DNA from: Solibacillus isronensis
Lineage (GTDB): Bacteria; Bacillota; Bacilli; Bacillales_A; Planococcaceae
Reading direction: 5' to 3'
DNA: 64,000 nt
NCBI RefSeq assembly: GCF_023715405.1
Contig: NZ_JAMBOC010000001.1
Coordinates: forward strand, 1,674,001 to 1,738,000
Position numbers and translations under genes: made by a program. A model generated the notes under the pieces. It was not told the origin of the DNA and made no database searches. It saw only the letters and a program-made list of their open reading frames with translations. Shown one piece after another: positions 19,083 to 27,602 of the stretch. Each line of letters begins with the position of its first letter. Within the stretch, counting starts at the first letter, position 1.

Positions 19083-19964
19083 TTAACTTTTTACATTACT
19101 CTTTTTCACTATCTCTTCTAGATATTCTAATAAATCAGCCTTGATTTCTTCATTCTGTAAGGCAAACTCAATCGTTGTCGTAATAAACCCTAACTTCTCC
19201 CCGACATCATAGCGTACACCGTCGAAATCATACGCATAAACTTTTTGGCTTTCATTCAGTTTTTGAATGGCATCGGTCAGTTGAATCTCTCCACCCGCAC
19301 CAGTTTCTTGCGTTTCTAAAAATTCAAAAATTTCAGGTGTTAATACATAGCGGCCCATAATTGCCAAATTTGATGGTGCAGTACCTTGAGCCGGTTTTTC
19401 AACAAAATTGCTCACTTCATAGCATCTGCCTTTTGAAGAAATCGGATCAATAATCCCGTAGCGTTTTGTTTCTTCATCTGACACTGTTTGAACACCGATT
19501 ACTGAAGAACCTGTTGTATTATACTGTTCGATTAACTGTTTTGTACACGGTTTATCCGCACTTACAATATCATCACCTAGTAAGACAGCAAACGGCTCGT
19601 CCCCGATAAAGTTTCGTGCACACCATACTGCATGACCTAATCCTTTTGGTTCTTTCTGACGGATATAATGGATTTCTACTTTTGAAGATTGATTAATTTT
19701 CTCCAGAATATCCAGTTTACCTTTGCTAATTAGATTTTCTTCTAATTCAAAATTACGGTCAAAATGATCTTCAATTGCTCTTTTACCTTTACCTGTTACG
19801 ATGATAATATCTTCAATACCTGATGCGATTGCTTCTTCGACGATGTATTCAATAGTCGGTCTATCGACAATCGGCAGCATTTCTTTTGGCATTGCTTTTG
19901 TAGCTGGTAAAAAACGTGTTCCAAGTCCGGCTGCTGGTATAATTGCTTTTTTCACTTTTTTCAT
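19083..19964 (-). CDS. galU: UTP--glucose-1-phosphate uridylyltransferase
   Basis: The enzyme (293 aa; GtaB in Bacillus) makes UDP-glucose from UTP and glucose-1-phosphate. The N-terminal [20 protein letters not shown] is the nucleotidyltransferase signature, followed by [16 protein letters not shown] and [11 protein letters not shown]-glucose feeds Ugd at 2.6 kb as well as general envelope glycans. The gene begins 55 nt after capD ends, so it is probably the last gene of the capABCD unit. Confidence 0.96.
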   Translation of the reverse strand: MKKVKKAIIPAAGLGTRFLPATKAMPKEMLPIVDRPTIEYIVEEAIASGIEDIIIVTGKGKRAIEDHFDRNFELEENLISKGKLDILEKINQSSKVEIHYIRQKEPKGLGHAVWCARNFIGDEPFAVLLGDDIVSADKPCTKQLIEQYNTTGSSVIGVQTVSDEETKRYGIIDPISSKGRCYEVSNFVEKPAQGTAPSNLAIMGRYVLTPEIFEFLETQETGAGGEIQLTDAIQKLNESQKVYAYDFDGVRYDVGEKLGFITTTIEFALQNEEIKADLLEYLEEIVKKSNVKS

Positions 19965-20019
19965 TTATAGACACCCTTTCCGATTGCGAATATAATCTAT
20001 GTTTTAACTAGGATTTAAC

Positions 20020-21873
20020 TTATTCAGTTGCAGCTACATCCATATGCAAATCAGTAATTACTTCCCAATGGCCATTTGCTACAGCAATTACTTTTTCTTT
20101 TAATTGGGGATTATCCTGCTGTTCAAGCTCTGATAAAAACATTGCCAGTTGCTTTGGCGACATACAGTTTGCCTTCCCAACATGAATTTTCGGATATACA
20201 TGCTCTTCTTGTATTTCATTTGGACTAAGCAGTTCCTCATACATTTTTTCACCTGGTCGGATACCTGAATATTCGATGCTGATTTCATCTTCTTTAAACC
20301 CGGATAATCGAATCAAATTTTTCGCCAAATCTGTAATGTATACAGGTTCACCCATATCAAGTACAAACACTTCCCCACCGCGGGCCAAGGCCCCTGCCTG
20401 TAATACTAGGCGGCTTGCTTCTGGTATTGTCATGAAATAACGTGTCATCTCCGGATGCGTTACGGTAACCGGGCCGCCTGCAGCAATTTGTGCTTTAAAG
20501 CGAGGTACTACTGAACCGCGTGATCCTAAAACATTTCCGAACCTTACTGCTGCGAATGTCGTCTTACTTTGTGTAGCCAAGTTTTGAACAACCATTTCTG
20601 CGATTCGTTTTGTAGACCCCATTACATTCGGTGGATTAACAGCTTTATCTGTTGACACCAATACAAAGCGGTCGACACCGGCTTTATGTGCAGCATCCGC
20701 AACATTTTTAGTACCGAACACATTATTTTTTATCGCTTCCAATGGATTGGCTTCCATGAGCGGAACATGTTTATGCGCTGCCGCATGATAAATTGCATTA
20801 GGTTTATAGTTTTGAATTACTTCAAAAATGCGATCTCTATCTTGTACATCAGCAATAATAGGCATTATCTCAATATCTAAATCTTTATATTGTTCCGTTA
20901 GCTCCATGTGAATTAAATAAATGGAATTTTCCCCATGACCAAGTAATAATAATTTTTTCGGTTGGAATTTCATCACTTGTCGGCAAATTTCCGATCCAAT
21001 CGAACCACCTGCACCAGTTACTAAGATAACTTTATCGGTAATTCCTTCAGAAATTGCTAACATGTCGAGCTTCACTTCATCACGGCCAAGCAGGTCTTCA
21101 ATATTGACTTCCTGCATGTCGTTCACTGTCACTTTACCTGTCAGTACATCTTCAATTTTCGGCATAATTTTTACGCTTGCACTAGTAGTTGAACAGCGCT
21201 CGAACAGTGCTTTCATTTCACTTTTAGGTAAAGATGGAACAGCTAAAATAATTTCTTGAACACCTTTACTTTCAACAATTTTTTCAATTTCACTTGTGGT
21301 ACCTAGTACTCGGTAATCTACTAATGTTAAATATTTTTTATTTGGATCATCATCAACAAAACCGACAATTTGATATTCAGTAAATTCATTGCGGCTAATA
21401 TTGCGTGCAAGAATCGTACCGGCCTGGCCGGCACCTACGATTAACACACGAATTGCTTCACCATCAAATTTTATTTTTCTTTTTTCGTGTAAAAGCCTTA
21501 ATAAAAAGCGAGAACCGCCGATCATAATAATATGGAGCAGCCATGTGATCATCAGTACACGGAAATAAATGTCTCCATTAATGAGCTGCTGCATAATCAT
21601 CGCCATCACTACGGAAATTGTTACAGCAACTCCGATAATGATCAGTTCTCTAATTGAGGCAACCGCCCAGATACGACTGTATAGCTTATAAATATTAGCG
21701 ACAATATGATGTGCGATTAGTAGCGTAATCGCACTGATAAATAATGTTTTGTTCGTATATACACTAACTGTCGGGTGCAGCAGCCAATAACTAATATATA
21801 TCGCCGTTAATACAATGATAGAATCGAGTATAAAAAATACTGCGTATCTTCTACGATAGTTCATTCTTCCCAT
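20020..21873 (-). CDS. capD: Membrane-bound UDP-HexNAc 4,6-dehydratase CapD/EpsC
   Basis: The product (617 aa) has the CapD/FlaA1-like long form. About four N-terminal transmembrane helices (residues 10-125) precede a first nucleotide-binding fold (VLIVGAGQAGTILARN, near 145) and a C-terminal SDR dehydratase domain (VTGAGGSIGSEICRQ near 283, YHAAAHKHVPLMEANP, STDKAVNPPNVMGSTK, ARGGEVFVLDMGEP). It converts UDP-GlcNAc to the 4-keto-6-deoxy sugar. With the CapN-like reductase this would supply the initiating UDP-6-deoxy-HexNAc. The first ATG is used; a second in-frame ATG three codons on is possible. Confidence 0.94.
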   Translation of the reverse strand: MGRMNYRRRYAVFFILDSIIVLTAIYISYWLLHPTVSVYTNKTLFISAITLLIAHHIVANIYKLYSRIWAVASIRELIIIGVAVTISVVMAMIMQQLINGDIYFRVLMITWLLHIIMIGGSRFLLRLLHEKRKIKFDGEAIRVLIVGAGQAGTILARNISRNEFTEYQIVGFVDDDPNKKYLTLVDYRVLGTTSEIEKIVESKGVQEIILAVPSLPKSEMKALFERCSTTSASVKIMPKIEDVLTGKVTVNDMQEVNIEDLLGRDEVKLDMLAISEGITDKVILVTGAGGSIGSEICRQVMKFQPKKLLLLGHGENSIYLIHMELTEQYKDLDIEIMPIIADVQDRDRIFEVIQNYKPNAIYHAAAHKHVPLMEANPLEAIKNNVFGTKNVADAAHKAGVDRFVLVSTDKAVNPPNVMGSTKRIAEMVVQNLATQSKTTFAAVRFGNVLGSRGSVVPRFKAQIAAGGPVTVTHPEMTRYFMTIPEASRLVLQAGALARGGEVFVLDMGEPVYITDLAKNLIRLSGFKEDEISIEYSGIRPGEKMYEELLSPNEIQEEHVYPKIHVGKANCMSPKQLAMFLSELEQQDNPQLKEKVIAVANGHWEVITDLHMDVAATE

Positions 21874-21895
21874 AACCTTTCTATATGCTATTTCT

Positions 21896-22660
21896 TCAGA
21901 AAATAGACCACCATTTTTTAGAACTTATTTCCTGAGGTTCATATAAGATAAAATTCTTATTTTCAATGATCCTTGCATTATTTTCTAAAAGCATATCCAC
22001 TGCATCTAACTGTTTCTTTTTTTCCAAATATATAAGCCCTTCATCAAATAAAAATGGGCGAGTTGTCAAGTTATGCACATCTGAACCATACGTATGGACC
22101 AGATTCGCTTTCACTAAATCTAGCGATAGCTTTTGAATGTTTTTTCCGAAATGCCCCGCAAGACTTCCGCCAGTAATTTGTGCCCTTGCGCCTTCCCTTA
22201 CTAGCTCTTCCAGCTTATATGGTCGTTCGGCAATTGTTTTATTCCGTTCGGGATGTGCAATTATCGGCGTAATCCCCTTCGCTTGAAGGGTGATAATCAG
22301 TTCTTTTGTATATTTCGGTATTGTGCTGGATGGTAGTTCAAGCAGCAAATAATTGGAGTTTGCGAGAGTCAAAGCTTCCTTAGCCTCTACTAAAGAGACA
22401 ATGTTTTCGACTAAACGGACTTCTTGACCTGGATGGATTTTTAATGGAATATTATTGAGCTGAAGCTGTTCCTGTAAAACAGCCATCTGCTCGGTTACTT
22501 GTTTAGCTGTAACATTGTATTGTGGATGAAAACTATGTGAAGTTGAAATGATTTCTGTAATGCCTTCGTCTACGGCTTTTTGTAGCATACTTAGTGTTTC
22601 ATATAAATCTCCGGGTCCGTCATCGACTCCAAACAATATATGGCTATGTATATCTATCAA
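21896..22660 (-). CDS. capC: Manganese-dependent protein-tyrosine phosphatase CapC/CpsB (PHP type)
   Basis: This PHP-superfamily tyrosine phosphatase (254 aa; YwqE/CpsB/CapC) dephosphorylates the capsule tyrosine kinase. Metal ligands are visible in MIDIHSHILFGVDDG, STSHSFHPQ, IIAHPERN and GSDVHN. The start is a TTG behind GAGGGGC with a 6-nt spacer. It lies between the kinase capB and the dehydratase capD, the standard regulatory module for Gram-positive capsule and exopolysaccharide synthesis. Confidence 0.94.
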   Translation of the reverse strand: MIDIHSHILFGVDDGPGDLYETLSMLQKAVDEGITEIISTSHSFHPQYNVTAKQVTEQMAVLQEQLQLNNIPLKIHPGQEVRLVENIVSLVEAKEALTLANSNYLLLELPSSTIPKYTKELIITLQAKGITPIIAHPERNKTIAERPYKLEELVREGARAQITGGSLAGHFGKNIQKLSLDLVKANLVHTYGSDVHNLTTRPFLFDEGLIYLEKKKQLDAVDMLLENNARIIENKNFILYEPQEISSKKWWSIF

Positions 22661-22705
22661 TGTAATGCCCCTCTTCTAGATGTTAGTTTCGAGGGGCTAA
22701 GTTTA

Positions 22706-23419
22706 TTATTCTACAGCCCCGTAATATTGATAATAATAGTGATTTTTATCGATTGCGTAATTATTCAATACCGCTCCGATAATGTTTGCTTTTGAAGCTA
22801 GCAGCATTTCTTTCGCTTTTATCACATTATCTTTCTCTGCTTTTCCTGAATTGATAACTAATATCGTACCTTCGCATTTATTCGATAGAATTTGCGCATC
22901 CGTTACAGATAATACAGGCGGTGCATCGAAAATGACCATATCGTATTTTTCTTTAACCGCTTCAATAAACTGGTCCATCGTTTTTGAAGCTATCAGTTCA
23001 GCAGGATTTGGCGGAATCGGACCGCTCGTTATTAGTGAAAGGCCTTCGATCTGCGTTTCATTTACTACTTCCTCGACCGTATGCTGGCGTATTAAAACCG
23101 TTGATAAACCACTGGCATTTCTTACTCCAAATGTATGATGAGTAGTCGGTTTACGCATATCCCCGTCAACTAAGAGCACTTTCTTCCCGGATTGTGCATA
23201 TACAACAGCAATATTCGAAGCATTTGTCGACTTTCCCTCTCCCGGTGTGGATGACGTGACGACAAGTGTTTTTAAATCTTTGTCCGGCATCGAGAAGTTA
23301 ATATTCGTACGAACTGTTTTAAATTGCTCTGATACAATCGATTTAGGATTAGAATCGGTTATAAGCTTTCTCGCTAATGTAGTTGGCTGTGATTTTTTGC
23401 GTTTAAACTTGTTGAACAT
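22706..23419 (-). CDS. capB: Capsular tyrosine-protein kinase CapB/CpsD (BY-kinase)
   Basis: The product (237 aa) is a bacterial tyrosine kinase. It has a Walker A motif TPGEGKST (residues 58-65), a Walker A' motif KVLLVDGDMRKP and a Walker B motif MVIFDAPPV. The C-terminal tyrosine cluster (NHYYYQYYGAVE) is the autophosphorylation tail. As is usual in Firmicutes, the kinase is separate from its membrane activator CapA, encoded 4 nt upstream. Cycles of tail phosphorylation and CapC dephosphorylation control polymer length and output. Confidence 0.95.
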   Translation of the reverse strand: MFNKFKRKKSQPTTLARKLITDSNPKSIVSEQFKTVRTNINFSMPDKDLKTLVVTSSTPGEGKSTNASNIAVVYAQSGKKVLLVDGDMRKPTTHHTFGVRNASGLSTVLIRQHTVEEVVNETQIEGLSLITSGPIPPNPAELIASKTMDQFIEAVKEKYDMVIFDAPPVLSVTDAQILSNKCEGTILVINSGKAEKDNVIKAKEMLLASKANIIGAVLNNYAIDKNHYYYQYYGAVE

Positions 23420-23423
23420 ATCC

Positions 23424-24188
23424 TCACACCCTCACTTTTCGGTCAATTAATGTTTTTTTTTGTTTTCGGTGTCTAGAAGCTCTTCTTGCTTCCTCTTTTC
23501 GCATTTCTTCTGGATTTATTATACTAATAACCCCAATAATTGGCAATCCTATTATTTCTTCCACGTCTTGTTCTGTTTTCACTGTTGTATCAAGGTATTC
23601 TAGTAAAAAGGCTAAACCTACCCCTACCATTAATCCAATTACAAGTGCAATCGCGACATTCAGCATTTTATTTGGCTTGATCGGTGTCGGATTATCCGAA
23701 TATTGTGCTGGAGCCAGTATATTAACGTTATCGATATTCATCAGTTTTGGAACTTCTTCTTTAAATACTTCTACAACCTGGTTGGCCATATCGGCTGCCA
23801 CATTATAGTTTTCATCCTGTACACTTACATTTAATACTTGCGAGTTATTCGCATTTGTTACTGAAATCTTTGAAGCCAATTGTCCAGGAGTTAACGGCAA
23901 GTCCAAGTTTTCTACTACAATGGATAAAATCGCTGGACTTTTAATAATTTCATTGTATGTATTAATTAATTGTAAGTTGGATTGAATATCTTGTGATGTC
24001 ATTTGCTGTGTCATGTCTTCTTTTTTTTGATTGACCAGTACTTGTGTGTTTGCCTGATAAATAGGCGTCAGTAAAAAGTAGCTAACAATTGCTGCTACAA
24101 TCCCTGCAAAAATAGTAAGCGAAAGAATAAGAGCAGCCCGCTTTTTTAATGTCTTGAATATATCTTGTAAGCTTATTGTCTCTTCCAA
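23424..24188 (-). CDS. capA: Chain-length/kinase-activator membrane protein CapA (Wzz family)
   Basis: The product (254 aa) has two membrane helices, near residues 18-40 and 172-197, around an extracellular domain that contains the Wzz-type proline-containing segment before the second helix (PTPIKPNKMLNVAI). It anchors and activates CapB and helps set polysaccharide chain length. The start is a TTG at 24188 behind AAAGGAG. It heads the capA-capB-capC-capD-galU unit, following a 212-nt gap with a terminator for the upstream gene. The basic tail (RRASRHRKQKK) faces the cytoplasm. Confidence 0.93.
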   Translation of the reverse strand: MEETISLQDIFKTLKKRAALILSLTIFAGIVAAIVSYFLLTPIYQANTQVLVNQKKEDMTQQMTSQDIQSNLQLINTYNEIIKSPAILSIVVENLDLPLTPGQLASKISVTNANNSQVLNVSVQDENYNVAADMANQVVEVFKEEVPKLMNIDNVNILAPAQYSDNPTPIKPNKMLNVAIALVIGLMVGVGLAFLLEYLDTTVKTEQDVEEIIGLPIIGVISIINPEEMRKEEARRASRHRKQKKTLIDRKVRV

Positions 24189-24350
24189 AAGTGTTACGCT
24201 CCTTTATAATAACTTCTAAGATTATACATGAGTTGCTACCATTATTACATAGGATCCTCATATAATTGATAAATATTTGATAAACGCAGTATATTTGACA
24301 TTTTTGTAAATAAATATAGATATTTGTAATGATAAGGTAATTAGCTATTG

Positions 24351-24395
24351 AATTATAAAAGGTTTGCAAAACGCTTATACGTACTGCAAACCTTT
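24351..24395 (-). terminator. Intrinsic terminator after the 24.4-25.2 kb gene
   Basis: On the minus strand GGTTTGCA pairs with TGCAAACC (24361-24368 with 24385-24392) around a 16-nt loop, followed by TTTTATAATT. It begins just past the stop of the unrecognised membrane protein and separates that gene from the capA unit. Confidence 0.75.
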
Positions 24396-24400
24396 AAAGG

Positions 24401-25228
24401 CTAACGGAAGCTTAGTGCTTTGTCCATCATTTCAGAACGCAGAGATTCTTTCATTGCATTGTAATCTTCCTTAAAGCTCTGAGCATAGGATTTATCAAAA
24501 CCATTTTTTTGCAGGTCTTTTTCCACTAAACCTACTACTACATTTACAGTAGAATCAGTAGCAGATTCGATTCCATTTGCTGCACCCATATATTTTTTAT
24601 AGAAATATCCGTAACTGATTGATTCACCATTACTCTTTTTCGTCGAGTATTCATTCGCTGCCTGACTGATCAATGAATTGATACGAGCTCGGGATTGGTT
24701 TTCCAGACTTTTAAAAGTTCCCTCGTATTTCGATTTAATCGACGCAACTGTTACTTTTTCAGCTGGTTGATTTGATCCGCCTGTGTTCGTGTTTGTACTC
24801 GGGTTTGCGTTTGAATTTGATCCTGTTGTACCTGTATTCGAACTAGAATTTGAGCTAGCAGATGTTCCAGTTTGTCCGGAATTCGAATTTGACGAACTAT
24901 TTCCGTTATTCGTAGTACCGGTTTCTGTACCTTTTTCATCGTCTTGTGTAGAGTCAGAATTTTCATTGGTACTAGAAGTTTGAGCTGATGCAGTTGTCAC
25001 GCCGTTGTTTTGGGAATCCAATGTTTTGTTTTCGACAATATTTCCTTCTTTATCGACAACAATTACCGTTCCATCCGGCAATTCGACATTATATGTCTCT
25101 TCGATTAAAGCATCTACTTCAGGATCTGCTGTGTCATAGGACTTGAATTTCAATTCGTAAACAATATATCCACCAATACATAACACAATCACTGCCAGAG
25201 CAATAAATATATACTTCAGCTTTTTCAT
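24401..25228 (-). CDS. Membrane-anchored protein with low-complexity Ser/Thr/Asn/Gly linker
   Basis: I do not recognise this 275-aa protein. Residues 5-27 form one hydrophobic helix (IFIALAVIVLCIGGYIVYEL), so it is probably a signal anchor with the bulk outside. A short acidic region follows (DPEVDALIEETYNVELPDGT). Next comes a low-complexity Ser/Thr/Asn/Gly/Gln stretch at about residues 80-160, and then a helical C-terminal domain of about 115 residues rich in Lys, Ser and Tyr. The layout resembles a wall-spanning tether with an extracytoplasmic domain. It has its own terminator and lies between an SLH protein and the capsule genes, so an envelope role is likely but unproven. Confidence 0.75.
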   Translation of the reverse strand: MKKLKYIFIALAVIVLCIGGYIVYELKFKSYDTADPEVDALIEETYNVELPDGTVIVVDKEGNIVENKTLDSQNNGVTTASAQTSSTNENSDSTQDDEKGTETGTTNNGNSSSNSNSGQTGTSASSNSSSNTGTTGSNSNANPSTNTNTGGSNQPAEKVTVASIKSKYEGTFKSLENQSRARINSLISQAANEYSTKKSNGESISYGYFYKKYMGAANGIESATDSTVNVVVGLVEKDLQKNGFDKSYAQSFKEDYNAMKESLRSEMMDKALSFR

Positions 25229-25340
25229 CAGTTGTAGGCTCCTTTGCAGTTTTTTGGCTTATCCTTAATCTAAAGGATAACGACCGGTACCTTATTACCC
25301 CTTATTTTCAATTATAAACCAAATCCCTTTTTTTAATGAA

Positions 25341-25368
25341 ATTCCCCAGAACTTTCGCTCTAGGGAAC
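25341..25368 (-). terminator. Weak terminator after the SLH-protein gene
   Basis: On the minus strand TTCCC and AGA pair with TCT and GGGAA about 15 nt past the stop, followed by TTTCATTAAAAAAA. The stem is short and the U-tract poor. Confidence 0.35.
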
Positions 25369-25383
25369 TTTTGAATGCTTATA

Positions 25384-27153
25384 TTATTTTGTTAAAATAA
25401 TTTTTACTGGAGTTGAAGTACGATCTTTAAAGTTTAAAGAAATTGTACCATCGTATGCATCACCAGTTAATGCATCCCAAATCGGATCATTAGCTCCTAA
25501 ATCTAATACATCGCCAGCTTCTTCTTCAAGACCAAGTGCAATTGCTAAACGAAGTGCAATAGCATCTAAATCTATTGGGTCATTTTCAGTATAATCTTTC
25601 CCGCCAATTGAAACAGAGTCCAATACTGCAGTAGTACCTAAACCAGTGAATTTAGAAATAACATCACTAGATACCTTAGCTAACTGAGATTTATTGATAC
25701 TTGGTGAAGTAGTAATTGTTACGGTGCTACCATCCGAAACAATACTATTAACACCATCAACTTTTAGACTGTTTAATGTTGAATTTAAGTCCTTGATATA
25801 ATCTTGTTTTTGTTTCTCTGTAATTACTGGCGGATTAGAACCGCCATCGCCGCCTCCAACTGGTGGTGTTACTGGAGGAGTTACTGGTGGCGTTACAACT
25901 GTACCATCAGATTCTACTACTTTAACATTCGCTAATTGAGATTTTACTGCTTCATAGTTTGTAATAACATCTGCTAAAGTTTTGCCCTTTTCAAGAACTA
26001 CAGTAGTAAGGGTTGTACCTTCACCGATTGTAATTTTGCCGTCGCCTTTTACTTCAAGTGTAGTAACAGCTGTATTATTTAATGTTACAGCTGCATCATC
26101 AGCAACTACTAAATTAGCAATCTCACCGCCAGAAATTGTTACAGCGCTGTTTGCTGGAACCTCAAGATTATCAGCTTTAACATTTACTAATGTAAGTGAT
26201 TTAGCTGCTGCTTCAATTTTAGCAATCTTGAAACCTTTTGGATTAAAGCTTGTATTGTCTTTTACTAATTTTAACGTTTTGATGCCTACGATTTTACCTT
26301 TACCTTTTGCAAATACTGGTGTTGTAGATGCTACTGTTTCAGGTGCGTATTCAACAACAAGTGTTACAACAGAATCTTGTAATGCTGCAGCGTTGTCTGC
26401 ATTAAATACAGCTGCTAATTCTGTTGAAACTTCGAAATCTTCATTTCCAATTTTCACTGTGTTCCCTACTACTGAACCTACAGTAAATACGCCTTCTTCA
26501 ACTGTTGGTGTTCCTGGTGCTGGTGTAGCTGCTGCTTTTTCAGCGCGTACTACGAAAGATGATAATTGAGCGCGTGTTACATTTGATTTTGCATCAAAGA
26601 ACGTTGGTGTTTTACCAGTTGTTACGTTGTTAGCATATAATGCAGCAATATGTTCTTTATATTGAGAATTTTGAACGTCTGTAAATGGAAGCGCTTCGCC
26701 ATTTGAAGCTAATTTAAATGCGTTGTCAATAATTTTAGCCATTTGACCGCGTGTAAGCATATCGTTCGCACGGTATGTACCGTCTTCGAAACCGTTAATA
26801 ATGCCCGCATTTGCTAATGCTGCAATTGCACCGTAGTTTGAGTTTTTCGTAGAAATATCTTTGAAGTTAGGGTTTTTAACGTTTGTAGTGTCTAGACCGA
26901 TGATTTCTGCAATAATGTGTGCTGCGTTACCGCGTTTGATTGAATCTCCCGGACGGAATGTACCGTCTTCATAACCGCGGATAATACCGCGCTCCGCTAG
27001 ATTCATGATGTTTTCATAGTGCGAGTTTGTTTCTTTTACGTCTTTGAAGCTGATTGCCGCCTGCGCTTGTGGTGCTACTGCTACAACTGCACCAGCTGCT
27101 AGAGTGGTAGTTAATGCTACATTGAACAATTTTTTATAAGATTGTTTTTTCAT
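25384..27153 (-). CDS. S-layer-homology domain surface protein
   Basis: The product (589 aa) has a Sec signal peptide ending about residue 33 (PQAQAA) and three tandem SLH domains at about 35-77, 96-138 and 156-197. Each carries the SLH core, as in GIIRGYEDGTFRPGDSIKRG; the third is more divergent. SLH domains bind pyruvylated secondary wall polymer, so the protein sits on the cell wall. A beta-rich region of unknown function follows, then a Pro/Thr linker (TPPVTPP repeats) with a Gly-rich patch near residue 430, and a C-terminal domain I cannot name. No csaB wall-pyruvylation gene is in the window. An extended -10 promoter lies about 35 nt upstream. Confidence 0.9.
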   Translation of the reverse strand: MKKQSYKKLFNVALTTTLAAGAVVAVAPQAQAAISFKDVKETNSHYENIMNLAERGIIRGYEDGTFRPGDSIKRGNAAHIIAEIIGLDTTNVKNPNFKDISTKNSNYGAIAALANAGIINGFEDGTYRANDMLTRGQMAKIIDNAFKLASNGEALPFTDVQNSQYKEHIAALYANNVTTGKTPTFFDAKSNVTRAQLSSFVVRAEKAAATPAPGTPTVEEGVFTVGSVVGNTVKIGNEDFEVSTELAAVFNADNAAALQDSVVTLVVEYAPETVASTTPVFAKGKGKIVGIKTLKLVKDNTSFNPKGFKIAKIEAAAKSLTLVNVKADNLEVPANSAVTISGGEIANLVVADDAAVTLNNTAVTTLEVKGDGKITIGEGTTLTTVVLEKGKTLADVITNYEAVKSQLANVKVVESDGTVVTPPVTPPVTPPVGGGDGGSNPPVITEKQKQDYIKDLNSTLNSLKVDGVNSIVSDGSTVTITTSPSINKSQLAKVSSDVISKFTGLGTTAVLDSVSIGGKDYTENDPIDLDAIALRLAIALGLEEEAGDVLDLGANDPIWDALTGDAYDGTISLNFKDRTSTPVKIILTK

Positions 27154-27187
27154 GTATAAACCTCCATTTTTTTATCAAGATATGCCG

Positions 27188-27196
27188 ATTATATCA
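27188..27196 (-). promoter_or_regulatory. Extended -10 promoter of the SLH-protein gene
   Basis: TGATATAAT on the minus strand is a perfect TGn-TATAAT extended -10 element. At 17-nt spacing the -35 position (27211-27216) reads TTCCAC, a poor match, as is common for extended -10 promoters. GGAGG follows before the ATG. Confidence 0.6.
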
Positions 27197-27519
27197 TAGC
27201 GATTTGAAAGGTGGAAATATTTGCACAATTTTCTTTTTAAATAATAATATAATACTATTTATAATACTTTAAAATAATTTAATTACAATAAAAATTTAGC
27301 ATTTAAATAGCATTAAGAAATATTTTATAAGAATAAATCACTATGTAACGAACTGACTAATTGTACAATTAGAATGAAGAAATTGGACGCATTTTACATA
27401 TCTAAGGAAAATCTCCGCTTAATTAACCAACTCTTCGTCTAAATTGGGCACATCACCACTTCTATATTTACTAAATTTACCATAATAAAACGATATTCTT
27501 GAAACCCTCTAAGAGACAC
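27197..27519. other. AT-rich intergenic region between rny and the SLH gene
   Basis: I see no gene, RNA or clear repeat here. It contains AT-rich homopolymer runs upstream of the SLH promoter and ends at the rny terminator. Unlike four other post-terminator gaps in this window it shows no 21-bp core array. Confidence 0.5.
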
Positions 27520-27563
27520 AAAAAGACACCCCTTTCCCTCATAGAGGAAATTGGGTGTCTTTT
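27520..27563 (-). terminator. Intrinsic terminator of rny
   Basis: On the minus strand AAAAGACACCC pairs with GGGTGTCTTTTT, with an inner stem TTTCCTC/GAGGGAAA, followed by a U-rich stretch. The long stem about 40 nt past the rny stop makes this a strong call. Confidence 0.88.
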
Positions 27564-27602
27564 ATTCTAAAGTTTAAGGATTTTCAATTGTTAGTAAGTT
27601 AA

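Noticed and set aside
24295-24322. Plus-strand TTGACA followed by an A/T-rich -10-like sequence
   Set aside because: The -10 matches poorly at any allowed spacing and there is no plus-strand gene downstream.
25982-26569. Plus-strand 195-codon open frame antisense to the SLH-protein gene
   Set aside because: It is a shadow of the Ala/Thr/Val-rich coding strand; no signal for translation.
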